DNA of 64,000 bases from an uncultured Pelagibacteraceae bacterium (GCA_902521005.1 CABYPZ010000001.1:62001-126000); one strand, 5' to 3'; counted from the stretch's first letter, positions 9,532-19,221 are shown. Notes: generated by a model not told the origin, from the letters alone. A program made the numbers and translations.

Positions 9532-10615
9532 TCAAAAAAATAAGGACAAAACTTATATGAAACTTGCTTTGAATTTAGCAAGTGAGAGAATAGGTTTAAC
9601 TGGTACGAATCCATCGGTAGGATGTGTCATTGTAAAAGATAATGAGGTTATTTCAATTGGTCAAACTTCTTTTAATGGACGTCCTCATGCCGAACATAAT
9701 GCAATCCTAAACGCTGATAAAAAAAAAATCAAAGGCTCTACTATGTATGTTTCGTTAGAGCCTTGCACACATTTTGGTAAAACCAGTCCATGTACTGATA
9801 TTATTATCAAATCAAAGATTAAAAAATTATATTATGCTATTGATGATATTGACTTAAGAACATCTAAAAAAGCAAAAAAAAAACTTAATAATGGCAATGT
9901 AGTAGTAGTAAGAAATTTTTTAAAATATGAAGCAAAAAAAATTTATTATTCTTATTTTTTTAATAAAATAAATAAATATCCTTATGTAACTGGAAAAATT
10001 GCTTCTTCAAAAGATAATTTTTCAACATACATAGGTAAACAAATAACAAATTCACATAGTCAAAAAGTATCACACTTATTAAGATACAAAAATCAAGGTA
10101 TTTTAATTACATCAAAAACATGTAATTCAGATAATCCAAGGCTAAATTGTAGATTAGGTGGACTTGAAAAATTCTCTCCAGTTAAATTTATTCTAGATAA
10201 AGATTTAAAAATAAATTTAAAATCAAATATTGTTAAAAATTCTAAAAATGAGAAAACTTATATTTTTTATAATAGAGAACAAAATTCTAAAAAAATGTTT
10301 TTAAGAAAATCGGGTATAATTCTTATTAAAATAGATCTTGGACCAGACAATAATATGCTTATTTCAAATATCTTAAGATATATAAAAAATATAGGTATAC
10401 ACTATTTACTTGTAGAAGGTGGATATACTTTAACAAGAGATTTTTTAGATAAAAGTATATACAACGAATTTTATTTGTTTAAATCAAATTCAAAGTTATT
10501 AAAAAAGGGAAAAAATAATATCAGATCTATCATCTCAAATTTGAATTTTTATTTTAAAAATAAAAAAAAAATAAATACTTTTTTAGAAGATGATATATTA
10601 ATTAATTATAGATAA
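9512..10615 (+). CDS. ribD: Bifunctional riboflavin deaminase/reductase RibD
   Basis: Deaminates the pyrimidine released by GTP cyclohydrolase II and reduces its ribose side chain. The ATG at 9512 overlaps nrdR by 20 bases. It is preferred because the [12 protein letters not shown] that follows aligns with the N-terminal helix of known RibD proteins. A second ATG at 9557 has an AAGGA upstream and is possible. The deaminase domain shows the zinc site HAEHNAI and [13 protein letters not shown]. The reductase domain (about residues 150-365) is weakly conserved, with FILDKDLKI and [13 protein letters not shown]. First gene of the riboflavin operon. Confidence 0.92.
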   Translation: MFLKKDNQKNKDKTYMKLALNLASERIGLTGTNPSVGCVIVKDNEVISIGQTSFNGRPHAEHNAILNADKKKIKGSTMYVSLEPCTHFGKTSPCTDIIIKSKIKKLYYAIDDIDLRTSKKAKKKLNNGNVVVVRNFLKYEAKKIYYSYFFNKINKYPYVTGKIASSKDNFSTYIGKQITNSHSQKVSHLLRYKNQGILITSKTCNSDNPRLNCRLGGLEKFSPVKFILDKDLKINLKSNIVKNSKNEKTYIFYNREQNSKKMFLRKSGIILIKIDLGPDNNMLISNILRYIKNIGIHYLLVEGGYTLTRDFLDKSIYNEFYLFKSNSKLLKKGKNNIRSIISNLNFYFKNKKKINTFLEDDILINYR

Positions 10616-10618
10616 ATT

Positions 10619-11212
10619 ATGTTCAACGGTATTATATTTAACCAGGGTATTGTAAAAAAAATTAATAAAAGATCAAAAGGAATTGATTTATTTATTAAAT
10701 CAAAGATAAAGTTATCTTCAAAAGATCTTGGATCATCTATATCCTGTGATGGTGTTTGCTTAACACTCATATCTACCAAAAAAAAAAATTTAGAGTTCTA
10801 CCTTTCAAATGAAACAATAAATAGATCAAAATTTAGGAGAATTAAGGTTGGTGATGAAATAAATTTGGAACAATCCCTCAAATATGGAAAAAGAATTTCA
10901 GGCCATATTTGCCAAGGACATGTAGATACGGTTGCTAAAATAGACAAAATCCTAAATAAAGATAAAGCACAAATAATCTCATTTAAAATCAATAAACTTT
11001 ATAAGAAAAATTTAATAGAGAAAGCATCAATCTTAATCAATGGTGTTTCTTTAACAATTTCGAGAGTAACTAATAATGGTTTTGAAATATGGGTAATTCC
11101 ACACACTTTAAAATTAACAAATCTGAAAAATTTAAAAAGAAATGATTTAGTTAATGTGGAAATAGATATTTTATCGAAATATATTAAAAAATTTATAAAT
11201 GAAAAAAATTAA
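10619..11212 (+). CDS. ribE: Riboflavin synthase, alpha chain
   Basis: Dismutates two 6,7-dimethyl-8-ribityllumazines to riboflavin and the pyrimidinedione. The 197 residues form two similar lumazine-binding halves. MFNGIIFNQGIV and SISCDGVCLTLIS lie in the first, and GHICQGHVDTVA followed by SILINGVSLTISRV in the second. The family's GxVxGD-type features are largely kept. It sits three bases after ribD and overlaps ribBA by 14 bases. Confidence 0.93.
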   Translation: MFNGIIFNQGIVKKINKRSKGIDLFIKSKIKLSSKDLGSSISCDGVCLTLISTKKKNLEFYLSNETINRSKFRRIKVGDEINLEQSLKYGKRISGHICQGHVDTVAKIDKILNKDKAQIISFKINKLYKKNLIEKASILINGVSLTISRVTNNGFEIWVIPHTLKLTNLKNLKRNDLVNVEIDILSKYIKKFINEKN

Positions 11213-12302
11213 ATTTAGCCCCATAGAAAATATAATTAAAGTTGCTAAGCGTGGTGGTATGTATATTTTAGTTGATGATGAAAATAGAGAGAATGAAGGT
11301 GATTTAGTTTTTTGCTCATCTGATGTTAGTTCAAATAAAATTAATTTCATGGCTAAATTTGGAAGAGGATTAATATGTTTAGCTTTAGATTCTATACAGG
11401 CTAAAAAATTAGGTTTAACTTATATGGCGCCAGTAAATCAATCAAGAAATCAAACTGCTTTTACAATTTCCATTGAAGCTAAAAAAGGAGTTACAACAGG
11501 TATATCTGCCAGGGATAGAGCCAAAACAATAAAAGTTGCAACAAAAAAAAATGTACTTAAAAAAGAAATTGTATCACCAGGACATGTTTTTCCTATTATA
11601 TCAAAAGATGGAGGAGTCTTGGTTAGAGCTGGTCATACAGAAGCTTCAGTTGATATATCTAAACTGGCAAAAAAAAATACCTCAGCTGTAATTTGTGAAA
11701 TTATGGATGATGATGGAACTATGGCACGTGGAGAGAAATTATATAATTTTGCAAAAAAACACAAGCTAGCGATTGGCAAAATTGATGATTTAATCGCGTA
11801 CAGATTAAAAAAAGAAAAACTAATTAAACTTAAAAAAAAATCTAATATTGAAGTTAAAGGAAAAAAATTTCTTATTAAAATATATGAAAATTTATTAGAT
11901 GGATCTGAACATTTTGCACTTATTAAAGGAAAAATAAAAAAAGGTATAGTTCCTCGTGTAAGAGTTATTTCTTCAAATGTAGTACAAAATTATCTACTAA
12001 ATCAGAATTTACCAAATTCTTTTAATAAAACTCTAAATTATTTCAAAAAATACAATAATTGTGTTCTTATTTTCATTAGAGATACTAATTTAAAATCAGT
12101 TACCCAAACTTTACGTGACTATAAAAGTAATAGTTTTTACAAAAAGGGTAAGGATAAGTTAATTAAAAATTATGGTATTGGAGCTCAGATAATTAAATCT
12201 TTACTTATAAAAAATATGATATTAGTAACTAGATCAAGAAAAAAGGTTGTAGGATTAGATGGATATGGGATTAAAATTGCTAAACAGGAGATATTAAAGT
12301 GA
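11199..12302 (+). CDS. ribB: DHBP synthase fused to a degenerate GTP cyclohydrolase II domain (RibBA-like)
   Basis: The N-terminal ~205 residues are a complete 3,4-dihydroxy-2-butanone 4-phosphate synthase, with DDENRENEGDL at the metal/substrate site, GVTTGISARDRAKTI, and GHVFPI followed by GHTEASVDI. The C-terminal ~150 residues align with GTP cyclohydrolase II in layout. They lack the zinc motif Cys-x2-Gly-Asp with its downstream Cys-x-Cys, and have no cysteines in the expected place. It therefore probably makes only the four-carbon unit. Such RibB-plus-degenerate-RibA fusions are known in alphaproteobacteria. A functional GTP cyclohydrolase II would have to be encoded elsewhere. The start overlaps ribE and the end overlaps ribH (GTGA). 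Confidence 0.9.
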   Translation: MKKIKFSPIENIIKVAKRGGMYILVDDENRENEGDLVFCSSDVSSNKINFMAKFGRGLICLALDSIQAKKLGLTYMAPVNQSRNQTAFTISIEAKKGVTTGISARDRAKTIKVATKKNVLKKEIVSPGHVFPIISKDGGVLVRAGHTEASVDISKLAKKNTSAVICEIMDDDGTMARGEKLYNFAKKHKLAIGKIDDLIAYRLKKEKLIKLKKKSNIEVKGKKFLIKIYENLLDGSEHFALIKGKIKKGIVPRVRVISSNVVQNYLLNQNLPNSFNKTLNYFKKYNNCVLIFIRDTNLKSVTQTLRDYKSNSFYKKGKDKLIKNYGIGAQIIKSLLIKNMILVTRSRKKVVGLDGYGIKIAKQEILK

Positions 12303-12679
12303 AAAAAATATTAATTGTAATTGCAGACTATTATGAGGATATTTCTTCATCATTGTTGAAAAGTGCAAAATATAAATTAAATAATTTTTCGATAAAAGTG
12401 ATAAAAGTTCCAGGTGTATTTGAAATACCTGTAACAATTTCAAAAAATATAAAAAAGTTTGATGCATTCATTGCATTAGGTTGTGTAATAAAAGGTGAAA
12501 CACCTCATTTTGATTTTATTTCAAGCGCATCCACTGATGCAATAATGAATCTAAGCGTTGAAAGCAAAAAACCTATTGGTAATGGAATAATAACATGCCT
12601 AAACATGAAACAAGCAAAAGCTAGAGGAAAAAAAGGCAAAGAGGCAGCACAAGCAGTAATTTCAGTTTTGTCTCAATAA
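12299..12679 (+). CDS. ribH: 6,7-dimethyl-8-ribityllumazine synthase
   Basis: Condenses the RibD product with the DHBP synthase product to lumazine. The start is GTG at 12299, in a GTGA overlap with ribBA. At 126 residues it is a little short but complete. KVIKVPGVFEIPVTI, FIALGCVIKGETPHFDFI and PIGNGIITC correspond to the substrate-binding strands and loop of the family. Fourth gene of the riboflavin operon, directly followed by nusB, a widespread ribH-nusB pairing. Confidence 0.94.
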   Translation: MKKILIVIADYYEDISSSLLKSAKYKLNNFSIKVIKVPGVFEIPVTISKNIKKFDAFIALGCVIKGETPHFDFISSASTDAIMNLSVESKKPIGNGIITCLNMKQAKARGKKGKEAAQAVISVLSQ

Positions 12680-12680
12680 T

Positions 12681-13085
12681 ATGACATTACAATATAGTCC
12701 AAAAAATAATCCAAGAGTTATAGTTATTCAAAAGCTATATGGAAAATATTTTAATGAAGATGAAAATTTAACTTTTCCTAAGCACAGATTTAAAAAATTT
12801 ATTAAAGATGTAGTAAACGGAACTATCGAAAGAGATGATATTATAAATGATGAGATATCAAGCCATCTCAATGAAGATTTAGATTTAAAGAAATTAGATA
12901 AAGTTTTTCAAGTGATAGTCAAAAGTGCTATATTTGAGTTTTTATATAAACCAAAAATATCTTCAAAAATAATTATAAATGAATATTTAAAAGCATCAAA
13001 TTTTTTTATAGATGATGGAAAAACTAAATATTTAAATGCGTTATTAGATAAAATATCAAAGAAAATAAGAATTTCTAATGGATGA
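12681..13085 (+). CDS. nusB: Transcription antitermination factor NusB
   Basis: All-helical RNA-binding protein that, with S10 (NusE), supports antitermination in rRNA operons. The 134 residues include the C-terminal core VIVKSAIFEFLYKPKISSKIIINEYLKASN, whose pattern (a short acidic/aromatic helix, then INEYLEIAK-like) is the strongest family feature. The N-terminal half is divergent. Its position between ribH and thiL supports the call strongly. It overlaps thiL by eight bases. Confidence 0.86.
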   Translation: MTLQYSPKNNPRVIVIQKLYGKYFNEDENLTFPKHRFKKFIKDVVNGTIERDDIINDEISSHLNEDLDLKKLDKVFQVIVKSAIFEFLYKPKISSKIIINEYLKASNFFIDDGKTKYLNALLDKISKKIRISNG

Positions 13086-14037
13086 ATTTGAATTAATTAA
13101 AAACTACTTTCAAAAAATCTCAAACAACAATCCCTATGCAAAAAAATTAAACGATGATGTTTTTTTTGATAAAAAAAGAAAATTAGTAATATCTGTCGAT
13201 ACTTACAATGAGGGTATTCATTTCCCAAATTTCAAATATCCAAACTTGGTAATAAAAAAAATTATAAGATCCTCAATTTCTGATTTAATAGCTAAAGGTG
13301 TTAAGCCTGAATATTACTTTATTTCTGGAAGTGGAAATAAAAATAAATTCACAAAAAGAAATTTAAAAATGATTTCTGATTCTTTAAAACAGGAACAAAA
13401 TAAATATGGTTTAAAACTATCAGGCGGAGACACTACAAACTCTAGTAAAATTTCTTTTTCTATAACCACTGTTGGTTTTTCAAAAAAAATTGTTGAAAGA
13501 AATAATGCAAAAATAAATGATGATATATATGTTACAGGAAATATAGGTGATGCCTCTATTGGGCTTAAAGTTATTAAAAACAATATTAAAATTGATGCAA
13601 AATTAAAAAAATACTTTGTAAAACAATTTTACTGTCCAAATTTACCTTATAAGATTTATAAAGAAATAGATAAATTTGCAAATACATCTATGGATATATC
13701 AGACGGGTTAATCATAGATATGAAAAAACTTATTAATAAACAAAAATTGTCATTTGATATTAATATAAATAAAATTCCTATTTCTAAAAACTTTGTATTT
13801 TATCTAAAAAAATATAAAAAACTAAGAATCCAATATTTATTTAATGGAGATGACTACCAAATACTATTTACAGCACCTGAAAGAAAAAGATTATTAATTA
13901 AATCGATTGGAAAAAAAATGAATCAAAAATTCACAATAATTGGTAAAATAAACAATCGTAATAAAAAAAACTTGATTAAATTGGACAATAAACCTATAAA
14001 TCTGAGCAAATTTAAAGGTTATTCGCATAAGTTTTAA
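13078..14037 (+). CDS. thiL: Thiamine-monophosphate kinase
   Basis: Phosphorylates thiamine monophosphate to thiamine diphosphate. The 319 residues show DEFELIKNYF at the start, DDVFFD and VSVDTYNEGIHF (metal and nucleotide binding), LSGGDTTNS (about residue 118) and NTSMDISDGLIID (about residue 203), all ThiL landmarks. Some positions are relaxed: the usual second Asp-Gly context is ISVDTYNEGIHF rather than TTDTLVEGVHF. nusB-thiL is a common pairing. SAR11 relies on imported thiamine precursor, so this salvage-end enzyme is expected. Confidence 0.92.
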   Translation: MDEFELIKNYFQKISNNNPYAKKLNDDVFFDKKRKLVISVDTYNEGIHFPNFKYPNLVIKKIIRSSISDLIAKGVKPEYYFISGSGNKNKFTKRNLKMISDSLKQEQNKYGLKLSGGDTTNSSKISFSITTVGFSKKIVERNNAKINDDIYVTGNIGDASIGLKVIKNNIKIDAKLKKYFVKQFYCPNLPYKIYKEIDKFANTSMDISDGLIIDMKKLINKQKLSFDININKIPISKNFVFYLKKYKKLRIQYLFNGDDYQILFTAPERKRLLIKSIGKKMNQKFTIIGKINNRNKKNLIKLDNKPINLSKFKGYSHKF

Positions 14038-14118
14038 AAAGTTAAATATTGCCTTTTATCCTTTTTTTTGTAATGTGCGATTTTTAAGATTACTAATTAA
14101 CTAACAATTAAAGGAATT

Positions 14119-16224
14119 ATGGAAGCTACAGCATCAAATATACTCCAACTTATTATTTTAGCAGGTTTATTATCAATCGTTTATGGTTATTTCACAGGTA
14201 AAAATATTTTAAGTGCCAGTGCAGGCAATAATAAGATGCAAGAAATTGCTTCTGCAATCCAGGTAGGTGCTAAGGCATATCTAAATAGACAATATAAAAC
14301 TATTGCAATAGTTGGTGTAGTTGTCTTAGTAATAATTAGTTTTTCATTTAGTATTTTAGTTGGACTAGGCTATTTAATTGGAGCAGCATTATCTGGAATT
14401 GCTGGTTATGTTGGTATGCTTGTATCAGTTCAAGCTAATGTAAGAACTGCAGAAGCATCAAGAAAAGGATTATCACAGGGACTTTCAATAGCATTTAAAT
14501 CTGGTGCAGTTACAGGCATGTTGGTTGCTGGATTAGCCCTTTTATCAATAGCAGTATATTATTATTTATTATTATCTTTTGGTGTTGATGAAAGAGAAAT
14601 TGTAAATGCTTTAGTAGCATTGGGTTTTGGTGCATCATTAATTTCAATTTTTGCAAGACTTGGTGGTGGAATTTTTACCAAAGGTGCTGATGTTGGTGCT
14701 GATTTAGTTGGCAAAGTAGAAGCAGGTATACCAGAAGATGACCCAAGAAACCCAGCTGTTATTGCAGATAACGTAGGTGATAACGTAGGAGATTGTGCTG
14801 GTATGGCAGCTGACTTATTTGAAACTTATGCAGTAACAATAGTTGCTACAATGGTTTTATCTTCAATATTTTTCCATGGTGATCTTAACATGATGGTTTA
14901 CCCTTTATCTATTGGTGGCGGATGTATATTAACATCAATTGTTGGAACTTTTTTTGTTAAATTAGGTAAATCTAAAAATATCATGGCTGCTTTATATAAA
15001 GGTTTTATTGTTACAGCTATAACATCATTAATAATTCTATATCCAATCACAGATTATGTATTGGGATTAGAAAATTCATATTCAGTTTCTGGTAAATCAT
15101 TTACAGGAATGAGTCTTTATATGTGTGGTATAATAGGTTTAATTATAACTGGCTTATTAATATGGGTAACTGAATATTATACTGGAACTAACTATAGACC
15201 TGTAAAAAGCGTTGCTTCATCATCAACAACAGGTCACGGTACCAACGTAATTCAAGGATTAGCTGTATCAATGGAAGCCACTGCTATTCCTGCATTAATT
15301 ATTGTTGGAGGGATATTATTAACAAATTATGTTGCTGGACTTTTTGGTATAGCAATAGCAGTAACTACAATGCTAGCATTAGCAGGAATGGTAGTTGCTT
15401 TAGATGCTTATGGTCCTGTAACTGACAATGCTGGTGGTATTGCTGAAATGTCTAATCTACCAAAAAATGTAAGAAAAACTACTGATGCATTAGACGCTGT
15501 AGGAAATACTACAAAAGCCGTAACCAAAGGATATGCTATTGGATCTGCTGGATTAGGAGCGCTCGTTTTATTTGCTGCATACACTGAAGATATAAAACAT
15601 TTTTCAATGATTGCTGGATCAAAATTAGAAGGAGTTGTTGTAACTTTTGATTTATCAAATCCATTTGTAGTTGTTGGTTTGTTAGTCGGCGGTATGTTGC
15701 CATATCTTTTTGGTTCAATGGGTATGCAAGCTGTAGGTAGAGCAGGTGGAGCTGTGGTAGTTGAAGTAAGAAGACAATTTAAAAAAATTCCCGGTATAAT
15801 GAAAAGAAAAGCTAAACCGGATTATGGTAAATTAGTAGATTTATTAACTAAGGCTGCTATTAAAGAAATGATAGTGCCGTCATTACTACCAGTTCTTTCA
15901 CCAATTGTTTTGTATTTTATTATTTTACCTATAGGTGGCCAAGTTGCAGCATTATCTTCGGTTGGAGCGATGCTATTGGGTGTTATCATCACAGGTTTAT
16001 TTGTTGCTATATCAATGACAGCAGGTGGCGGCGCTTGGGATAATGCAAAAAAATATATTGAAGATGGAAATTATGGAGGAAAAGGATCTGAAGCTCACAA
16101 AGCTGCCGTTACTGGTGATACTGTTGGTGATCCTTACAAAGATACAGCGGGACCAGCTGTAAACCCAATGATTAAAATAACAAATATTGTTGCTCTACTA
16201 TTGTTAGCAGTTATTGCAGGATAA
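14119..16224 (+). CDS. hppA: Membrane-bound proton-translocating pyrophosphatase
   Basis: Integral membrane pump that couples pyrophosphate hydrolysis to proton export. It has 701 residues and about 16 membrane helices. The catalytic loop [18 protein letters not shown] and the acidic block [19 protein letters not shown] lie near residues 185-220, and a second acidic loop is at [16 protein letters not shown]. The segment [10 protein letters not shown] carries Lys466 where K+-dependent enzymes have Ala, so it is probably the K+-insensitive, H+-pumping class. A spacer of 81 bases with AAAGGAATT before the ATG suggests its own promoter. It converges on bamE. Confidence 0.96.
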   Translation: MEATASNILQLIILAGLLSIVYGYFTGKNILSASAGNNKMQEIASAIQVGAKAYLNRQYKTIAIVGVVVLVIISFSFSILVGLGYLIGAALSGIAGYVGMLVSVQANVRTAEASRKGLSQGLSIAFKSGAVTGMLVAGLALLSIAVYYYLLLSFGVDEREIVNALVALGFGASLISIFARLGGGIFTKGADVGADLVGKVEAGIPEDDPRNPAVIADNVGDNVGDCAGMAADLFETYAVTIVATMVLSSIFFHGDLNMMVYPLSIGGGCILTSIVGTFFVKLGKSKNIMAALYKGFIVTAITSLIILYPITDYVLGLENSYSVSGKSFTGMSLYMCGIIGLIITGLLIWVTEYYTGTNYRPVKSVASSSTTGHGTNVIQGLAVSMEATAIPALIIVGGILLTNYVAGLFGIAIAVTTMLALAGMVVALDAYGPVTDNAGGIAEMSNLPKNVRKTTDALDAVGNTTKAVTKGYAIGSAGLGALVLFAAYTEDIKHFSMIAGSKLEGVVVTFDLSNPFVVVGLLVGGMLPYLFGSMGMQAVGRAGGAVVVEVRRQFKKIPGIMKRKAKPDYGKLVDLLTKAAIKEMIVPSLLPVLSPIVLYFIILPIGGQVAALSSVGAMLLGVIITGLFVAISMTAGGGAWDNAKKYIEDGNYGGKGSEAHKAAVTGDTVGDPYKDTAGPAVNPMIKITNIVALLLLAVIAG

Positions 16225-16226
16225 AT

Positions 16227-16691
16227 TTATTTATCTTTCTTTTTGAAAGGTGCGTTAATTTTATCTCTAAAACTAGTTAAAAATTCATACATAAAAGAAT
16301 TGTTATTATAAATTGGCTTGGTTTCTTTTTTAGCAAATTTAATTTCTTTTAAATCATTTTTATTAAGGAATTCTTTTTTAGAAACTATACCTTTGTTATC
16401 AAAGTATATAGTTAAAACATTATTTTCTTCTATGTATTGTTTGCCTAATTTAATTATTGATTTATTCTGTTTTTTTTGTTCAATATAAAACCACACATTG
16501 TTATCAAAGTTACTTTTTGTTGATGGTTGACCCAAAACTTTTATAACGTCATTTTTGTTTGATTTATTTACCAAAATAAAACTATCGTTATTTTTTAGTG
16601 ACAAATTTCCATGTATACGTGTTACTTTTTGTGTACTACAATTTACTAAAAAAATGAATAGTATCAGTAATATAATATTTCTATGACTCAT
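16227..16691 (-). CDS. bamE: BamE/SmpA-type outer-membrane lipoprotein
   Basis: Small lipoprotein of the outer-membrane beta-barrel assembly complex. A signal peptide ends in the lipobox LVNC (Cys18). The mature part has the SmpA/OmlA fold signature: SNKNDVIKVLGQPSTKSNFDNN followed by a WFYIEQ strand and an LTIYFDNKGIV strand. The 154 residues are normal. Its start codon overlaps the start of the divergent chaperone gene by nine bases, which leaves no room for a conventional promoter between them. Confidence 0.85.
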   Translation of the reverse strand: MSHRNIILLILFIFLVNCSTQKVTRIHGNLSLKNNDSFILVNKSNKNDVIKVLGQPSTKSNFDNNVWFYIEQKKQNKSIIKLGKQYIEENNVLTIYFDNKGIVSKKEFLNKNDLKEIKFAKKETKPIYNNNSFMYEFLTSFRDKINAPFKKKDK

Positions 16692-17156
16692 AAATATACT
16701 AATATTTACAATAATTTAATTAAATTAACTAGGAATAAAAACTTGTTTAAAAATATAGAAAACAATGATTTGTTCTCTGATAGATTATTTTTATTTCTAC
16801 TACATTTTGGTTTTTTTTTAAAATATTTTAAAAAATATGCCTCAAAAAAAGAAATCCAAGAAATTTATGATTATATTTTTAAAGAAATCGAAACATCTAT
16901 TAGAGAGATTGGCTATGGCGACATGTCTGTAAATAAAAGAATGAAAGAATATTTAAACCTATTTCATCGTATAATTTCAAAAATTGAATTATGGGAAAAT
17001 CTTGATGAACAAGAAAAAATTCATTTTTTAAACAATTATCTTAATTTAGGTTCTGAATTAGATTATTTAATTGAATATTTTGATAAATATATATTATTCA
17101 TATCAAATAATGCTTTAAATTTTTCCACAAAAGATGTAAGAAGTTTAAACTTTTAA
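16683..17156 (+). CDS. Ubiquinol-cytochrome c chaperone (CBP3-like) family protein
   Basis: Helical 157-residue protein. [25 protein letters not shown] (about residues 77-101) matches the core of the ubiquinol-cytochrome c chaperone family, whose bacterial form reads like R-E-x-G-V-G-D-x-x-V-x-K-x-M-K. In mitochondria the relative Cbp3 aids cytochrome b assembly; in bacteria the role is inferred. The neighbourhood bamE / this gene / rpmF / plsX is conserved in alphaproteobacteria. A DUF177 gene often found between it and rpmF is absent here. Confidence 0.75.
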   Translation: MTHKYTNIYNNLIKLTRNKNLFKNIENNDLFSDRLFLFLLHFGFFLKYFKKYASKKEIQEIYDYIFKEIETSIREIGYGDMSVNKRMKEYLNLFHRIISKIELWENLDEQEKIHFLNNYLNLGSELDYLIEYFDKYILFISNNALNFSTKDVRSLNF

Positions 17157-17160
17157 CATT

Positions 17161-17340
17161 ATGGCTGTACCAAAACGTAAAACAACTAAATCGAGATCTG
17201 GAAAAAGACGTTCACATATACGTGTTGCCTCTAAAAATATTATTGAAGATAAAAAATCAGGCGAATATAGACTTTCACATCATATGGATTTAAAAACTGG
17301 TTTTTATAAAGGCAGACAGGTCTTAGATCCTAAAGAATAA
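17161..17340 (+). CDS. rpmF: Ribosomal protein L32
   Basis: A 59-residue gene. The product begins [18 protein letters not shown], the invariant L32 start, and ends [15 protein letters not shown]. The C-terminal zinc cysteines of some L32 proteins are absent, as is usual for the Cys-free form. It lies four bases after the chaperone gene and eight bases before plsX. The rpmF-plsX pair is nearly universal in bacteria and often cotranscribed. Confidence 0.95.
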   Translation: MAVPKRKTTKSRSGKRRSHIRVASKNIIEDKKSGEYRLSHHMDLKTGFYKGRQVLDPKE

Positions 17341-17347
17341 TTTTTAA

Positions 17348-18355
17348 ATGACGAAACCAATTATTATTGCAGTTGATGCAATGGGTGGAGATAATGCTCC
17401 ACAAAAAGTATTAGATGGTATCGAATTACATTTTAATAAAACTGAAAATATTTTTTATAATATTTTCGGTGACAAAGAGTCGATTAATAGCATTTTGAAA
17501 CACAAAAAAATTAATACAAATAATTTTGAGATTATTCACACAGATAAAAAAATTATGGGTGAAGATAGTGCTTTAACAGCAGCAAAAAGAGGTAAGGATA
17601 CTAGTATGTGGCTTGCAATAGAAAGTGTCAAAAATAAAACTTCCGATATTGTTTTGTCTGCTGGTAATACAGGGGCTTTATTTGTAATAGCTAAATTAAA
17701 TCTAGAGATGATAAATAATATAGACAAACCAGCTTTGTCTGGTTTGTGGCCGAATAAAAAAGGAATTAATGTAGTTTTAGACCTAGGTGCAAATATAGAA
17801 TGTAATGAAAAAAATCTAAAAGACTTTTCTATAATGGGTGCTGCACTTCATAAATCACTTTTTCCTAACGAAATTACAAAATTAGCATTACTTAATATTG
17901 GATCTGAAGAACTAAAAGGAAATGCAATAATTAAAAATACTTTTCAAGATTTACAAAAAAATATAAATAAACTATTTGAATTTCAGGGATATATAGAAGG
18001 TAATCACATCATGGATGGTAATGTAAATGTAATAGTAACAGATGGTTTTACAGGTAATGTAGCTTTAAAAACAGCTGAAGGTACAGCAAATTTTATTACA
18101 TCGGAAATTAAAAAAGCTTTAACAGGCAATTTTTTAGGTAAATTTTCATCATTTTTAAATATTAAAAATATTAATAAATTTAAAAACAAACTTGACCCAA
18201 GGTCTTATAATGGAGCAATACTATTAGGCTTAAATTCACCGGTAGTAAAAAGTCATGGTGGAACTGATTATGTGGGATTTGCTAACGCCTTATCAGTCTG
18301 TGAAAAAATAGTTAAAAATAAATTGATTGATAAAATTAAGGATAATATAAATTAA
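17348..18355 (+). CDS. plsX: Phosphate acyltransferase PlsX
   Basis: Makes acyl-phosphate from acyl-ACP to start phospholipid synthesis via PlsY. The 335 residues begin IIIAVDAMGGDNAPQKVLDG, the family hallmark. IVLSAGNTGALFVIA (about residue 97), NVVLDLGANIECN and VNVIVTDGFTGNVALKTAEG (about residue 228) are further conserved blocks. In many alphaproteobacteria fabH follows; here ihfA starts after four bases instead. Confidence 0.95.
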   Translation: MTKPIIIAVDAMGGDNAPQKVLDGIELHFNKTENIFYNIFGDKESINSILKHKKINTNNFEIIHTDKKIMGEDSALTAAKRGKDTSMWLAIESVKNKTSDIVLSAGNTGALFVIAKLNLEMINNIDKPALSGLWPNKKGINVVLDLGANIECNEKNLKDFSIMGAALHKSLFPNEITKLALLNIGSEELKGNAIIKNTFQDLQKNINKLFEFQGYIEGNHIMDGNVNVIVTDGFTGNVALKTAEGTANFITSEIKKALTGNFLGKFSSFLNIKNINKFKNKLDPRSYNGAILLGLNSPVVKSHGGTDYVGFANALSVCEKIVKNKLIDKIKDNIN

Positions 18356-18358
18356 TTG

Positions 18359-18655
18359 ATGCGACTCAATCTAACTAAAAAAGATATAATAAATTCTCTC
18401 TACCTACAAATTGGATACCCTAAAAATGTTACTGAAAATATTCTAGAAGATTTATTTGATATAATATTCGATGAATTAAAAAAAAATAGAAAAGTTAAGA
18501 TTACAAATTTTGGAACATTCACAGTTAGAAAAAAAAATAGTAGAATCGGTCGAAATCCAAAAACAAAAGAGATCAAAACTATTTCTGAGAGAAATGTTAT
18601 TTTATTCAAGCCTTCAAATGAATTAAAAAAAAAAATAAATATCACTAATGACTGA
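18359..18655 (+). CDS. ihfA: Integration host factor alpha subunit
   Basis: DNA-bending HU/IHF-family protein. The ATG at 18359 is chosen; a TTG just before it is less likely. The 98 residues include LTKKDIINSLYLQIG, the dimer helices, KITNFGTFTVRKKNSRIGRNPKT and ERNVILFKPSNELKKKI, the DNA-wrapping arm and tail. The GRNPKT arm matches IHF rather than plain HU. Its position before a MerR-type gene is the standard alphaproteobacterial ihfA context. Confidence 0.92.
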   Translation: MRLNLTKKDIINSLYLQIGYPKNVTENILEDLFDIIFDELKKNRKVKITNFGTFTVRKKNSRIGRNPKTKEIKTISERNVILFKPSNELKKKINITND

Positions 18656-19028
18656 TAAAAATGATAAAGCATATAAATCAATAGGTGAGGTTGCAAAAAT
18701 TTTAAATTTAGTAAACCAAAAGAATGGAAAATTAAATACACATACAATAAGATTTTGGGAAAAGGAATTTAAGGTTATTAGACCGAAATTTTTTTCTGGT
18801 AATAGAAGATATTATGATAATAAATCTATTTATATACTTAAAAAAATAAAAGATTTGCTAAAAGAAGATGGTATGACTATTAACGGTGTTAAAAAATATA
18901 TTGCAAATTCAAATTCATTTAAACTTGACGAAAGTAATTTAAACACTATAAAAGCTTCAAAAAATAATATTAAAAATAAAGTAGAAAAAATTTCGACAAT
19001 AATAAAGCAAATAAAAGAATTAGGCTAA
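18648..19028 (+). CDS. MerR-family transcriptional regulator
   Basis: A 126-residue regulator with an N-terminal MerR winged helix: YKSIGEVAKILNL, then NTHTIRFWEKEFKVIRP with the wing residues GNRRYYDNKSIYILKKIKDLL. A following helix (DGMTINGVKKYIAN) is the linker. The short C-terminus (about residues 85-126) is lysine-rich with coiled-coil character and has no evident metal or drug pocket. The target is unknown. The gene overlaps ihfA by eight bases, an arrangement widely conserved in alphaproteobacteria. Confidence 0.88.
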   Translation: MTDKNDKAYKSIGEVAKILNLVNQKNGKLNTHTIRFWEKEFKVIRPKFFSGNRRYYDNKSIYILKKIKDLLKEDGMTINGVKKYIANSNSFKLDESNLNTIKASKNNIKNKVEKISTIIKQIKELG

Positions 19029-19029
19029 T

Positions 19030-19221
19030 ATGGCAAAAAAAACACATGTAAAAGTTAGATTGGTACCAGAGACAAAACCTGATAGTCCATTCTTTTATTA
19101 TGTCAAAAAACCTGCTGGTGGTGAAAAAGCAAAAATAAAATTAAAGGCAAAAAAGTATAACCCGGCAACTAGAAAACACGAACTCTTTGTAGAGAAAAAA
19201 CTACCACCCCATAGTAAGTAA
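19030..19221 (+). CDS. rpmG: Ribosomal protein L33
   Basis: A 63-residue basic protein. The C-terminal half AKKYNPATRKHELFVEKKL matches the L33 consensus KKYDPVxRKHVxFKExK. The N-terminal half contains FFYYVKKPAG in place of the usual YVTxKN. There are no cysteines, so this is the zinc-free form. Its stop codon abuts the stop of the convergent chorismate mutase gene. Confidence 0.88.
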   Translation: MAKKTHVKVRLVPETKPDSPFFYYVKKPAGGEKAKIKLKAKKYNPATRKHELFVEKKLPPHSK

